Shown in pieces: positions 33,943 to 43,502 of a stretch of 64,000 bases of DNA. The notes under the pieces are model-generated. The model searched no databases. It was given only the letters and a program-made list of their open reading frames with translations, and had not been told where the DNA came from. A program made the translations under genes and the position numbers. The stretch is from CAYJBH01 sp964368625. GTDB taxonomy: Bacteria > Bacillota > Clostridia > Oscillospirales > Ruminococcaceae. The stretch's first letter is position 1. Each line of letters starts with the position of its first letter. Where the stretch lies: NCBI GenBank assembly GCA_964368625.1, contig CAYJBH010000011.1:9804-73803 (forward strand), in the 5' to 3' direction.

Positions 33943-34134
33943 ATGAGTAAGAGAACGTTTGAAACGGCAGTTAAGGAACTTGAAGAGTTGGTTGAGAAGG
34001 TTGCCGATGATTCAACAGGAATTGAGGAACTTATACCGCTTTATGAAAAGGGGTGTTTGCTTGTTAAGGAATGTGAGGATAGGCTAAAGCAGGTAGAGGT
34101 TAAGCTGGAACTTTACGGTAAAGAGGATAACTGA
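33943..34134 (+). CDS. xseB: Exodeoxyribonuclease VII small subunit
   Basis: 63 residues with the conserved opening TFETAVKELEELVEKV and LIPLYEKGCLLVKECEDRL, two helices that wrap the large subunit. Its TGA overlaps the ATG of ispA by one base. Confidence 0.95.
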   Translation: MSKRTFETAVKELEELVEKVADDSTGIEELIPLYEKGCLLVKECEDRLKQVEVKLELYGKEDN

Positions 34135-35024
34135 TGAATGTTATAACTTTTAAAGAAAAATACAGTGAATATAAAACTGCGGTTGAGCAGCAGCTTATAG
34201 AGGTTATGAGCATGCTCCCAAATAGAGGCAGTGAAGTAGCTAAAGCAGCCGAGTATAGCTTATTTAACGGTGGGAAAAGAGTTAGAGGTGTTCTCGTTTT
34301 ATCGGTTTGTGATATGCTATGCGGAAGCTATGAAAAAGCTCTTAATCTTGCTGCATCTATCGAGATGATTCATTGTTATTCACTTATTCACGACGATCTT
34401 CCCTGTATGGATAATTCTGATTTAAGACGCGGAATGCCTTCCTGTCATGTTAAGTACAACGAAGCCACTGCTCTTCTGGCAGGAGATTGCTTGTTAACGC
34501 ATGCATTTGGTATTGTTGCCACAGCTGAAATCCCCTCGGAATCACTACTAACCGCCGTTCAACTTCTATCATATTCCTCTGGGCTGGGAGGAATGATTTA
34601 TGGGCAGGAGCTTGATTTAAAAAATGAGAGTAGACCTGTAACGGAATCTATGTTAAAAGAAACCCATCAAAATAAGACAGGAGCTCTAATTGCTACAGCA
34701 GTTCAGTTTGGAGCTATAGCGGGTGCTGCAAGTAGTCATGAATATTTAACGCTTCGAGAATTTGCCTTTAATCTAGGTTTGGCATTTCAGGTAATAGACG
34801 ATGTATTAGATGGCACCGGAACGGTAGAGGAACTCGGAAAACCCACAGGAAATGATAATGAGTGCGGTAAAAGAACATATTTCACAATTCTTGGACTGAA
34901 TAAAGCGCAGGACTATGCAAAACAGCTTGCCGAAACTAATGTGGAGGCACTTAAAACACTGTTTGACAAACGAACTGAATTTTTACTAAATCTACAGGAT
35001 GAGTTACTTGTTAGAAGAAGTTAA
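34134..35024 (+). CDS. ispA: Farnesyl diphosphate synthase (short-chain polyprenyl synthase)
   Basis: Condenses IPP with DMAPP/GPP. 296 residues; first aspartate-rich motif DDLPCMDNSDLRRG (about 84-97), second motif QVIDDVLDGTG (about 220-230), and GGKRVRGVL near residue 47. Product length is inferred from similarity to IspA. Located between xseB and dxs as in most Firmicutes. Confidence 0.94.
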   Translation: MNVITFKEKYSEYKTAVEQQLIEVMSMLPNRGSEVAKAAEYSLFNGGKRVRGVLVLSVCDMLCGSYEKALNLAASIEMIHCYSLIHDDLPCMDNSDLRRGMPSCHVKYNEATALLAGDCLLTHAFGIVATAEIPSESLLTAVQLLSYSSGLGGMIYGQELDLKNESRPVTESMLKETHQNKTGALIATAVQFGAIAGAASSHEYLTLREFAFNLGLAFQVIDDVLDGTGTVEELGKPTGNDNECGKRTYFTILGLNKAQDYAKQLAETNVEALKTLFDKRTEFLLNLQDELLVRRS

Positions 35025-35065
35025 TAACACATAGAAAGGAATGCCTTAAAAAGGTAATAATATTT

Positions 35066-36919
35066 ATGTCATCAATACTTGATTCTGTAAAATCTCCTCT
35101 GGATACAAAACATTTAAACGAAAACGAGCTTAAACAACTGTGTGGTGAAATTCGCACGTTTTTAATAGATAGCGTAGGTGACACCGGCGGTCATCTTGCG
35201 TCTAATCTCGGCATAGTTGAACTCACACTATCGATATTGCTTGCTTTTTCCGGTAAGGATGATAGGATTATCTACGATGTAGGTCATCAATGCTATCCTC
35301 ATAAGTTATTAACCGGTAGAAAAGATAAATTTACTACCTTACGACAAAAGGATGGAATAACAGGTTTTCCAGCACCATCAGAAAGCAAATATGATTCTTT
35401 TATTACGGGGCATGGAAACACTTCGATATCTGCCGCAATAGGTATTGCAACTGCTAAAAAGCTGAAGAATGAAGATGGATATGTTGTTGCCATAATCGGA
35501 GACGGAAGTTTTGGCGGTGGTATGGTTTATGAAGGAATGAATAATATTTGTCATCTTGATAATCTTGTTGTTGTGTTAAACGATAACAAGATGTCGATAT
35601 CTAAAAATGTTGGTGCATTTTCAACCTATCTAAATAGACTAAGACTTTCCAAGGAATACAGTAATGCAAAATATGGTGCATCTCATACCTTATCTAAAAT
35701 ACCAATTGTTGGAGATGTTTTTGTTAATGGTTTAAGAGATGTTAAAACTACCATGAGGCAGATGCTATACAGCGATACTTTTTTTGAGATGATGGGATTT
35801 CAATATTTCGGACCGTATGACGGTCATGACGTATTAGAACTTCGTAGAATGTTTTTAGGTATTAAAAAACTTAACACTCCTGTTTTTATTCATGCTATAA
35901 CGCAAAAGGGTAGAGGTCTTACCGAAGCTGAGAAAAACCCTAAAGCTTATCATAGCCTTTCACCTAGACTGGTTAAGACCAACAAAGGCAATAAAGATTT
36001 CTCAGCTGTATTTGGCGATTCTTTATGTGAGTTTGCAGAGAATAATAATGAGATAGTTGCAATAACCGCTGCTATGAAGGATGGTACCGGGCTATCTAAA
36101 TTTGCAAAACGATTTCCTAACAGATTTTACGATGTTGGCATGGCCGAACAGCATGCCGTAACATTTGCAGCCGGACTTTCAAAGGAAGGCATTAAACCGG
36201 TTGTTGCAATATATTCAACCTTTTTGCAACGCAGCTATGATCAGATTATTAACGATGTATATCTTAATGAAGCCAATGTGCTTTTTGCAGTCGATAGAGC
36301 CGGTCTAGTTCCGGGGGACGGTGAGACTCATCAGGGAATATACGATGTAAATTATTTGTCGCAACCGCAAAATTCTATTCTGGTTGCTCCATCTAACAGC
36401 AAGGAGTTAAAGCATTGGTTAGGCAGATTACTGCTACTCGAAGGTATACGTTCAATCAGGTATCCCAGAGGCTATGATTCCGACATTTTAAGCAGCTATC
36501 TATGTACCGGTTGCACATATGATACGTTAGTTACTTATGATAATTCTGATACTGCTATTCTAAGTTATGGCATAGTATTAGAAGAAGCCATTAAGGCATC
36601 ACAACAATTGAAAGAGCTAAATAGTAACTGTGATGTTATAAAGTTAATTCAGCTTCAACCTTTTCCTGATCAGCTAATAACTGATTTGCTAAAATATAAG
36701 AAGATAATGATATTACATGATGATGTTGTTATAGGCGGATTGGGTGAAAGGCTGATAGCAAGACTGCAGGCAATGGGTTATATCGGTAAGTTTATCGACA
36801 AAGGAATTCTAGACACTAAAATACCATGTTCAAACACCGATGAGCTAAGAAAAAAGCTTGGTCTTGATGCTGATTCAATTATTCCACTTCTAAGGAGTAC
36901 CGGTAATGACCAGACTTGA
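35066..36919 (+). CDS. dxs: 1-deoxy-D-xylulose-5-phosphate synthase
   Basis: Thiamine diphosphate enzyme starting the MEP isoprenoid pathway from pyruvate and glyceraldehyde 3-phosphate. 617 residues, normal length. Motifs: YDVGHQCYPHKLLTGR, ThDP-binding GDGSFGGGMVYEGMNN (about 148-163), FFEMMGFQYFGPYDGHD, and the pyrimidine domain MAEQHAVTFAAGLSKEG (about 361-377). An AAAAAGG site lies ahead of the ATG. It overlaps tlyA by 14 bp. Confidence 0.96.
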   Translation: MSSILDSVKSPLDTKHLNENELKQLCGEIRTFLIDSVGDTGGHLASNLGIVELTLSILLAFSGKDDRIIYDVGHQCYPHKLLTGRKDKFTTLRQKDGITGFPAPSESKYDSFITGHGNTSISAAIGIATAKKLKNEDGYVVAIIGDGSFGGGMVYEGMNNICHLDNLVVVLNDNKMSISKNVGAFSTYLNRLRLSKEYSNAKYGASHTLSKIPIVGDVFVNGLRDVKTTMRQMLYSDTFFEMMGFQYFGPYDGHDVLELRRMFLGIKKLNTPVFIHAITQKGRGLTEAEKNPKAYHSLSPRLVKTNKGNKDFSAVFGDSLCEFAENNNEIVAITAAMKDGTGLSKFAKRFPNRFYDVGMAEQHAVTFAAGLSKEGIKPVVAIYSTFLQRSYDQIINDVYLNEANVLFAVDRAGLVPGDGETHQGIYDVNYLSQPQNSILVAPSNSKELKHWLGRLLLLEGIRSIRYPRGYDSDILSSYLCTGCTYDTLVTYDNSDTAILSYGIVLEEAIKASQQLKELNSNCDVIKLIQLQPFPDQLITDLLKYKKIMILHDDVVIGGLGERLIARLQAMGYIGKFIDKGILDTKIPCSNTDELRKKLGLDADSIIPLLRSTGNDQT

Positions 36920-37691
36920 TCAAATAATTACCGAGCAATACAGCCTTCCTTCCAGAGAAAAAGCAAGAGCACTTATTATGCAGGGTTGTTGTTTTGTTAA
37001 TGGACAAAGAGCAGATAAACCGGGGCATTCTGTTAAGGACACCGATGTTGTTGAACTAAAGATACCGGATAAAAGCTTTGTTAGTAGAGGTGGCTTTAAG
37101 CTATTACAGGCAATTGAAAAATTTTCGTTAAATATTAACGATCTTTGCATGATGGATATTGGCGCTTCAACAGGAGGTTTTACTGATTGTGCCCTTCAAA
37201 ACGGAGCTCGGTTTGTTTATGCCGTTGATGTTGGTTATGGTCAACTTGACTATCGTTTACGTAACGATGAAAGGGTTCATAGCTTAGAGAGAACTAATAT
37301 ACGATATCTCGATGTAGAGCTGGTAGATAAGAAAATTGATCTATTTACCATTGATGTATCTTTTATTTCGTTAAAGCTTATATTCCCACTACTTGAAAAA
37401 TATGCTAATGAGAGTTATAATGTTATTGCACTAATTAAGCCGCAGTTCGAAGCAGGCAGGAGTGAGGTTGGAAAAAATGGAGTTGTTAAGGACTCTAAGG
37501 TTCACAAAGCGGTTATAGCTTCGGCTTTAAGTTATGCAAATGAAAGTGGATTATACCCATTTGGACTAAGTTATTCACCGATAAAAGGCCCTAAGGGAAA
37601 TATTGAATTCTTAGTTGCCCTTTCTTCAGATATAACTACTTTTACCCCTGATATAGAAACGGTAGTTAACGAGGCTCACGAACTTTTATAG
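36906..37691 (+). CDS. tlyA: TlyA-type rRNA 2'-O-methyltransferase
   Basis: Methylates riboses of 16S and/or 23S rRNA; often misnamed haemolysin. 261 residues: N-terminal S4 domain (about 1-60, LDQIITEQYSLPSREKARALIMQG in part) and FtsJ-like methyltransferase domain with SAM motif MDIGASTGGFTDCALQNGA and YAVDVGYGQLDYRLR, plus FEAGRSEVGKNGVVKD. Position between dxs and nadK is classical. Confidence 0.94.
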   Translation: MTRLDQIITEQYSLPSREKARALIMQGCCFVNGQRADKPGHSVKDTDVVELKIPDKSFVSRGGFKLLQAIEKFSLNINDLCMMDIGASTGGFTDCALQNGARFVYAVDVGYGQLDYRLRNDERVHSLERTNIRYLDVELVDKKIDLFTIDVSFISLKLIFPLLEKYANESYNVIALIKPQFEAGRSEVGKNGVVKDSKVHKAVIASALSYANESGLYPFGLSYSPIKGPKGNIEFLVALSSDITTFTPDIETVVNEAHELL

Positions 37692-37719
37692 ATGTTTTTT
37701 TCCGGAGTTAAACATATTA

Positions 37720-38505
37720 ATGAATATACTCGTAATCAACAATCCAGCAAATAGAGAAGCGGTTCTATTAACAGAAAAAATATTAAATATGTTTTCCAAG
37801 GAAAATATTAACTGCGAAATTTTAGCTGGCGATAATCTAAAAACCAAAAATTACGATTATGTTGTTACCGTTGGTGGAGATGGAACGTTACTACATGCAG
37901 CCCATCTACTAAAAAACCGAGAAATACCAATTGTTGGTGTTAATGTTGGAAGACTTGGCTTTCTAACAGCGATAACTGCAGAGCGTTATGAAAAACTTTT
38001 AGCTTTAACAACCGGCGACTATTTTCTTGAAAATAGACTTATGTTGATGGCAGATTGTAATAATAAGCGTTTAATAGCACTTAATGAAATTTTGATTGTT
38101 GGCGGTACCATTGCAAAAACAATGGACATAGAAGTTTCCTGCGATGATAGTACAGTTCTTGGGTACCGAGGCGATGGGGTTATTGTTTCTACTCCTACCG
38201 GTTCAACTGCATATGCACTATCTGCAGGAGGTCCGATAGTTGATAGCCGACTCGGAGCAATTTCTGTTACGCCACTTTGCGCACATAGTCTTGGTACTCC
38301 TCCTATGGTGTTTGCAAAAGATAGAGTTATTAAGGTTAAAACTAAAACTTCCTGTGGTATGGCAATTATGTGTGCAGATGGTAAGGAAGAATGTAAAATA
38401 TTGGATTATGTTACAATTCGTTGTAATAATAAATATACACCACTTATATTTTTTAGTAAAACAGGACAGTTTTCGGCTATAGAGGAAAAGTTACAAAGGA
38501 AATAA
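37720..38505 (+). CDS. nadK: NAD kinase
   Basis: Phosphorylates NAD to NADP using ATP or polyphosphate. 261 residues. VTVGGDGTLLHAAHLL holds the GGDG motif (about residue 52), with GRLGFLTAI, and TPTGSTAYALSAGGPIV as the second family motif (about 158-174). It is usually followed by argR and recN; here recN follows after 7 bp and argR is missing. Confidence 0.95.
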   Translation: MNILVINNPANREAVLLTEKILNMFSKENINCEILAGDNLKTKNYDYVVTVGGDGTLLHAAHLLKNREIPIVGVNVGRLGFLTAITAERYEKLLALTTGDYFLENRLMLMADCNNKRLIALNEILIVGGTIAKTMDIEVSCDDSTVLGYRGDGVIVSTPTGSTAYALSAGGPIVDSRLGAISVTPLCAHSLGTPPMVFAKDRVIKVKTKTSCGMAIMCADGKEECKILDYVTIRCNNKYTPLIFFSKTGQFSAIEEKLQRK

Positions 38506-38512
38506 CAAAACA

Positions 38513-40174
38513 ATGCTTTGCGAACTTACAATAGAGAATATTGCAGTTATAGAGAAGGCAACCGTAAACTTTGAAAAGGGGTTTAACGTACTTACCGGTG
38601 AAACCGGTGCCGGTAAATCCATTGTTATTGATTCGGTTTCTGCGCTTCTTGGGCATCGTCTTGCAAAAGATGTAATTAGGAACGGTGCCGATAAGGCTAC
38701 AATTTGTGCAGTTTTTAACAACCTTCCAAAATCGGTTTGCAGTATTATTTCCGATCTTGGGTTTGAATATGACGATCAATTAATAGTTACTCGTGAACTG
38801 AGTATCGATGGCAGGGGAAGCGTAAGAATAAATGGTCGTCCGGCCCTAGTTTCTATGTTAAAAGAATTTATGCCACGATTGTTGTCGATACACGGTCAAC
38901 AGGATAATCATATCCTCGTTAATCCCGAAACACAGCTTATTCTACTAGATCGATTTGGAGAGTTGTATTCCATAAGAAACGAATATCTTGCAATTTATAG
39001 ACAACTTTGTGAAAGAATAAAACTACTTAATAATCTTACTGGTAGCGAAGAAAAAAACCAGGAACGAACAGAGTTTTTAAAGTTTCAGATTGAAGAGATA
39101 GAAAAGGCTGCCTTTAAAGCTGATGAACCAACAAGGCTACAGAACCGTAGATCTGTACTAATTAATATTGAAAAAATATTGCAGGGTCTCTCCGGTGCAA
39201 AACAAGCGATTAACGACGATGAAGGTGGAACTCTAATTAGCCTAACTGCTGCTGTTACTGCTTTATCCGGAGTAGATGAGGTTAAGATAAAAGAGTTTAA
39301 GGATCGAGCAGAAGCATTATATTATGAACTTCAAGAATTATCTGTTGATATTGCTGCAGAACTTAACAGTATTGAATCGCAGCCAGGTGAACTTGAAACA
39401 ATAGAACAGCGCCTAGATGAATATTATAAATTAAGAAAAAAATACGGCGAAGATGTTAATGAAATCGAGTTATATAAAGTTAAGGCTATTGAAGAACTTT
39501 CATTTATCGAAAATGGCGAAGAAAAAATAGCCGAGCTTGAAGAAGAGATAGAAAACCTAGGTGATACAGCAAAAAAACTAGCAAATAAACTCACCAAGGA
39601 AAGAAAAAAAACTTTTGAAAAACTTGAAAAAGAGGTGGTTTCTTCACTAGCAGAATTAAAAATGCCGGGTATGAAATTTGAACTTGCAATTAACCATAAA
39701 GCACTTACTAAGGATGGTTGTGATGAAATAGAATTTTTAATTGCAACAAATCCGGGTGAATTGCCAAAACCTTTATCTAAGGTTGCATCCGGAGGTGAGC
39801 TTGCAAGAATTATGTTGGCCATAAAAAATAGCCTTGCAGAAGCAGATGATATGCCAACCGTAATTTATGATGAGATTGACACCGGAGTATCCGGTTCAGC
39901 CTCATATAAAATAGGCAAAATGATGCATAACACTGCGGATAATAGACAGGTGCTAGCGGTTACACATTCGGCACAGCTAGCATGTTTTGCAGACAACCAT
40001 CTTTTAATTGAAAAATCAACCAACAAAAATTTAGCAAAAACCCAGATAACACAACTTAATAAAGAAGGTAGGGTATATGAACTTGCTAGAATAATGTCAG
40101 GTGATAGTATTACACAAACAGCCATGGCAAATGCAGAAGAGCTACTAACAACAGCAAATAAAGGAGTAAAATAA
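38513..40174 (+). CDS. recN: DNA repair protein RecN
   Basis: SMC-like ATPase acting at DNA double-strand breaks. 553 residues: Walker A GETGAGKSIVIDSVSALLG at about 28-46, a central coiled coil (about 155-365) rich in Glu and Lys, the signature KVASGGELARIMLAIK, and Walker B VIYDEIDTGVSGSAS, followed by the D/H-loop HSAQLACFADNHLLI. Its stop overlaps or abuts the tyrS ATG. Confidence 0.95.
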   Translation: MLCELTIENIAVIEKATVNFEKGFNVLTGETGAGKSIVIDSVSALLGHRLAKDVIRNGADKATICAVFNNLPKSVCSIISDLGFEYDDQLIVTRELSIDGRGSVRINGRPALVSMLKEFMPRLLSIHGQQDNHILVNPETQLILLDRFGELYSIRNEYLAIYRQLCERIKLLNNLTGSEEKNQERTEFLKFQIEEIEKAAFKADEPTRLQNRRSVLINIEKILQGLSGAKQAINDDEGGTLISLTAAVTALSGVDEVKIKEFKDRAEALYYELQELSVDIAAELNSIESQPGELETIEQRLDEYYKLRKKYGEDVNEIELYKVKAIEELSFIENGEEKIAELEEEIENLGDTAKKLANKLTKERKKTFEKLEKEVVSSLAELKMPGMKFELAINHKALTKDGCDEIEFLIATNPGELPKPLSKVASGGELARIMLAIKNSLAEADDMPTVIYDEIDTGVSGSASYKIGKMMHNTADNRQVLAVTHSAQLACFADNHLLIEKSTNKNLAKTQITQLNKEGRVYELARIMSGDSITQTAMANAEELLTTANKGVK

Positions 40175-41391
40175 TGCAAATTTTTGAAGAACTTAAGGCA
40201 AGAGGTCTTATTGCTCAGGTTACCGACGAAGAGGAAATAAAAGAGCTAATAAATAATGGTAAAGCTACTTTTTATATTGGATTTGACCCAACGGCCGACA
40301 GCCTACATGTTGGTCACTTTATGGCTCTTTGTCTTATGAAAAGGTTACAGATGGCCGGTAATAGACCTATAGCTCTTTTAGGTGGTGGAACCGGAATGAT
40401 TGGTGACCCTTCTGGCAGAACTGATATGCGAGATATGATGACAACCCAGACAATTGATCATAATATTGCATGCTTTAAAAAACAGATGGAGCGATTCATC
40501 GAGTTTGGCGAAGGCAAAGCAATGATGGTAAACAATGCTGATTGGTTATTGAAGTTGAACTATGTTGAACTGCTTCGTGAAGTTGGAGCTTGCTTTTCGG
40601 TAAATAGAATGTTAACTGCAGAGTGTTATAAACAGCGTCTTGAAAAAGGTCTATCATTTTTTGAATTTAATTACATGATAATGCAGTCGTACGATTTTTT
40701 AGAATTATTTCGTAAATATGGCTGTAATATGCAGTTTGGTGGCGATGACCAATGGAGCAATATGCTTGGCGGTACCGACTTAATCAGACGTAAGCTTGGT
40801 GAAAATGCATACGCTATGACTATAACACTACTAACAACATCTGAGGGAACTAAGATGGGTAAAACCCAAAAAGGAGCTGTTTGGCTAGACCCTGATAAAA
40901 CAACTCCATTTGAGTTCTTCCAATACTGGAGAAACGTTGATGATGCAGATGTAATAAAGGTTATGAAACTTTTAACCTTTATGAGCCTTGAAGAAATTTC
41001 TGAATATGAAAAACTTGAAGGTGCTGAGTTAAATCGAGCTAAAGAGAGATTAGCATATGAACTTACCGACCTTGTTCACGGGAAAGAAGAAGCTGAAAAG
41101 TCCAAATTAGCAGCAGCAGCACTTTTCTCCGGAGCAGCCGGTGGGGATATTCCAACACACATACTAAATCAAGATAAACTGGTAGACGATACAGCAACTA
41201 TAATAACGTTATTAGTTTCTTCTAAGTTGGCCCCATCCACCAGTGAAGCTCGCAGATTAATCCAACAGGGAGGCATTTCTATAGATGGAGAATCTGTTAA
41301 GGAATTTAACTTTACAGTATCTAAAACCCAGTTAATTGAAGGTGTTTTGGTTAAAAAGGGGAAAAAACATTTCTGTAAAATAAGTCTTTAA
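40174..41391 (+). CDS. tyrS: Tyrosyl-tRNA synthetase
   Basis: Class I aminoacyl-tRNA synthetase, 405 residues. The HIGH-type motif reads HVGHF (about residue 46), the KMSKS-type motif reads KMGKT (about 227), and the C-terminal S4 domain is at about 340-405. AAAGGAG precedes the ATG. It replaces the spoIVB/spo0A pair that usually follows recN in spore-formers. No T-box leader is present because the gene is directly coupled to recN; a second tyrS could exist elsewhere. Confidence 0.95.
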   Translation: MQIFEELKARGLIAQVTDEEEIKELINNGKATFYIGFDPTADSLHVGHFMALCLMKRLQMAGNRPIALLGGGTGMIGDPSGRTDMRDMMTTQTIDHNIACFKKQMERFIEFGEGKAMMVNNADWLLKLNYVELLREVGACFSVNRMLTAECYKQRLEKGLSFFEFNYMIMQSYDFLELFRKYGCNMQFGGDDQWSNMLGGTDLIRRKLGENAYAMTITLLTTSEGTKMGKTQKGAVWLDPDKTTPFEFFQYWRNVDDADVIKVMKLLTFMSLEEISEYEKLEGAELNRAKERLAYELTDLVHGKEEAEKSKLAAAALFSGAAGGDIPTHILNQDKLVDDTATIITLLVSSKLAPSTSEARRLIQQGGISIDGESVKEFNFTVSKTQLIEGVLVKKGKKHFCKISL

Positions 41392-42293
41392 TCAAAATGG
41401 CTGGTAATATCTCTGCCTGAACTTAAACTAGCGTAGCTAAACTTATTAATATGGTTTCCTTTGTGAAAATAGTGAAGTTTGTATTTTTGAGTGCAGTCTT
41501 CTATAATGCCTACAACTGCAAGTTTAACCTTCATTTTTTCAGGTATTATGCTTTTTATGTACACACTAACACATTGTCCGGCTTCTAGTCCATGAACCGG
41601 TTCGGCTAAACCTGATAAATTTGGTAAAAGCTCAATAAAAACTCCGTACTCTTCAATGCTACGAACACGACCTACAACGGTTTCTCCGGCAGAAAAACAT
41701 GCCGCATTCTCATCCCAGTTACCGAGAAGCTCTTTTAATGTTAACAAAACTCTTCCTCGTTCATCGAAAGATTTTATAACGGTTTTTAGTGTTTGTCCTT
41801 TATATACTCTATCATGCGGTGTTGCTATTCTAGACACTGATAGACAGTCTATATGTAACAAGCCTGCAATTCCGCAGCCAATATCACAAAAGGCGCCATA
41901 CCGCTCTATATGTGTTACCCTACAGTTAATTATATCACCGCAAATCTTTCCCTCTATATAATCTTCATAGCAGCGACGCTGCGCCTCTTTACGTGATAAA
42001 ATGAAAATTGGCTCAGAGGTGGAAAAATCTATATCTTTTATAATAAAACAAACCTTTTGCCCAATTTTCGATAATATTGCTATGTCCTTTATTTCGCTGT
42101 TATCCGGATAGTATACCGATTCTTCAAATGGCATAACTGCCCGATAATCTCCAAATTCAAAGCAAATTCTTCTATTAACATCAAATAAAAGTGCTGTTGA
42201 TTGTAAAATCGTTCCACGACTTTTTGCAATAACTAGCTGCTCTATCGGAAGCTTAGCGGCATCCTGAAAATCACCTTCCAGCTTATATTCCAT
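41388..42293 (-). CDS. S1-domain RNA-binding protein
   Basis: 301 residues. About residues 1-115 form a degenerate OB-like region (SRGTILQSTALLF, VCFIIKDIDFSTSEPIFILSRKEAQRR), followed by two clear S1 motifs at about 117-187 (VTHIERYGAFCDIGCGIAGLLHIDCLS) and about 195-262 (GRVRSIEEYGVFIELLPNLSGLAEP). This is the layout of the 30S-protein-S1-like proteins common in Clostridia; exact role unknown. It converges with tyrS (stops overlap by 4 bp) and diverges from prfA. Confidence 0.87.
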   Translation of the reverse strand: MEYKLEGDFQDAAKLPIEQLVIAKSRGTILQSTALLFDVNRRICFEFGDYRAVMPFEESVYYPDNSEIKDIAILSKIGQKVCFIIKDIDFSTSEPIFILSRKEAQRRCYEDYIEGKICGDIINCRVTHIERYGAFCDIGCGIAGLLHIDCLSVSRIATPHDRVYKGQTLKTVIKSFDERGRVLLTLKELLGNWDENAACFSAGETVVGRVRSIEEYGVFIELLPNLSGLAEPVHGLEAGQCVSVYIKSIIPEKMKVKLAVVGIIEDCTQKYKLHYFHKGNHINKFSYASLSSGRDITSHFD

Positions 42294-42358
42294 ACGAAAC
42301 CTATTCCTTTCTCCTATTTTTTACATATCAAACTATATGCAGAGAATTAAAGAAATAT

Positions 42359-42387
42359 TTGCAATAGTGGTCTGTTTCGTATATAAT
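42359..42387 (+). promoter_or_regulatory. SigA-type promoter for prfA and following genes
   Basis: -35 TTGCAA (42359-42364), a 17-base spacer, and -10 TATAAT (42382-42387), about 26 bases before the prfA ATG. Confidence 0.75.
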
Positions 42388-42419
42388 TAATTTATTAATA
42401 ATCTAAAAACAGGGGAAAT

Positions 42420-43502
42420 ATGTTAGATAAACTAAAAGAGATAAAAAAAAGATATGAATTTGTGTCGGAGCAGATAACTATCCCGGCAATTATATCAGAT
42501 AATGAACAGTATAGAAAATATATGAAAGAGCATAAGGGTTTAACTCCTCTTATGGATAAATATGATGAGTACTGTAAAGCTGAAGATGAAATGCATGATG
42601 CTAAATCCATGTTGGATGAGGGCGGTCTTGAGGCTGACTTTAAAGAGATGGTACAGGCTGAATACCTAGATTCAAAACAAAAATGTGAAGAACTCACAGA
42701 AGAGATTAAGGTTCTTTTAATTCCTAAGGATGAAAACGATGATAACAATACTATTGTTGAGATAAGAGGCGGCGCAGGCGGAGATGAAGCAGCTCTTTTT
42801 GCCGGCAGTCTTTTTAGAATGTACTCGATGTATGCAGAAAGAAGTAGACTTAAGGTTGAGATATTAAATGCAAACGAAACGAATCTTCAGGGGTACAAAG
42901 AGATTAGCTTTTTAATCTCTGGCGAGGGAGCTTATGGTAGATTAAAATTTGAAAGCGGTGTTCATCGAGTTCAACGTGTTCCCGAAACTGAAACTCAGGG
43001 TAGAATTCATACATCAACAGTTACCGTTGCTGTTCTTCCTGAGGTTGAGGAGATTGATTTTGAAATTAATACAGCCGATGTTCAGGTTGATACATTTAGA
43101 GCATCTGGTGCCGGCGGACAACATGTTAATAAAACCGAAAGTGCTATCAGATTGACCCATCTCCCAACAGGTACGGTTGTTGAATGTCAAGATGAGCGAA
43201 GCCAACATAAAAACCGTGATCGTGCCTTTAAAATTCTTCGTAGTAAACTTTATGAAGAGAAACAGCGCGAACAAGCCGACGCTATTGCTAAAGAACGAAA
43301 AAGCCAGGTTGGTACAGGTGATAGAAGTGAGCGGATTAGAACCTACAACTATCCACAGGGTAGGTTAACCGACCACCGTATAGGCTTAACACTTTATAGG
43401 TTAGAGGCAATTTTAAATGGTGACCTCGATGAAGTTATAGATGCTTTAATTACCGCTGATAGGGCTGAAAAGCTTAAATCAAGTGAAGAAAATGACGCTT
43501 AA
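42420..43502 (+). CDS. prfA: Peptide chain release factor 1
   Basis: Terminates translation at UAA and UAG. 360 residues, the usual length. The catalytic GGQ is in FRASGAGGQHVNKTESAIRLTH (about 224-245, given in part), and the recognition domain precedes it; the ending GRLTDHRIGLTLYRLEAILNGDLDEVIDALI is typical. It overlaps the Sua5 gene, giving the common prfA-ywlC order, but prmC is not between them. Confidence 0.95.
   Translation: MLDKLKEIKKRYEFVSEQITIPAIISDNEQYRKYMKEHKGLTPLMDKYDEYCKAEDEMHDAKSMLDEGGLEADFKEMVQAEYLDSKQKCEELTEEIKVLLIPKDENDDNNTIVEIRGGAGGDEAALFAGSLFRMYSMYAERSRLKVEILNANETNLQGYKEISFLISGEGAYGRLKFESGVHRVQRVPETETQGRIHTSTVTVAVLPEVEEIDFEINTADVQVDTFRASGAGGQHVNKTESAIRLTHLPTGTVVECQDERSQHKNRDRAFKILRSKLYEEKQREQADAIAKERKSQVGTGDRSERIRTYNYPQGRLTDHRIGLTLYRLEAILNGDLDEVIDALITADRAEKLKSSEENDA

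Noticed and set aside
39424..40179. Two Ser/Leu-rich antisense frames opposite recN
   Set aside because: Composition typical of reverse-complemented Glu/Lys coiled coil; no start signals.
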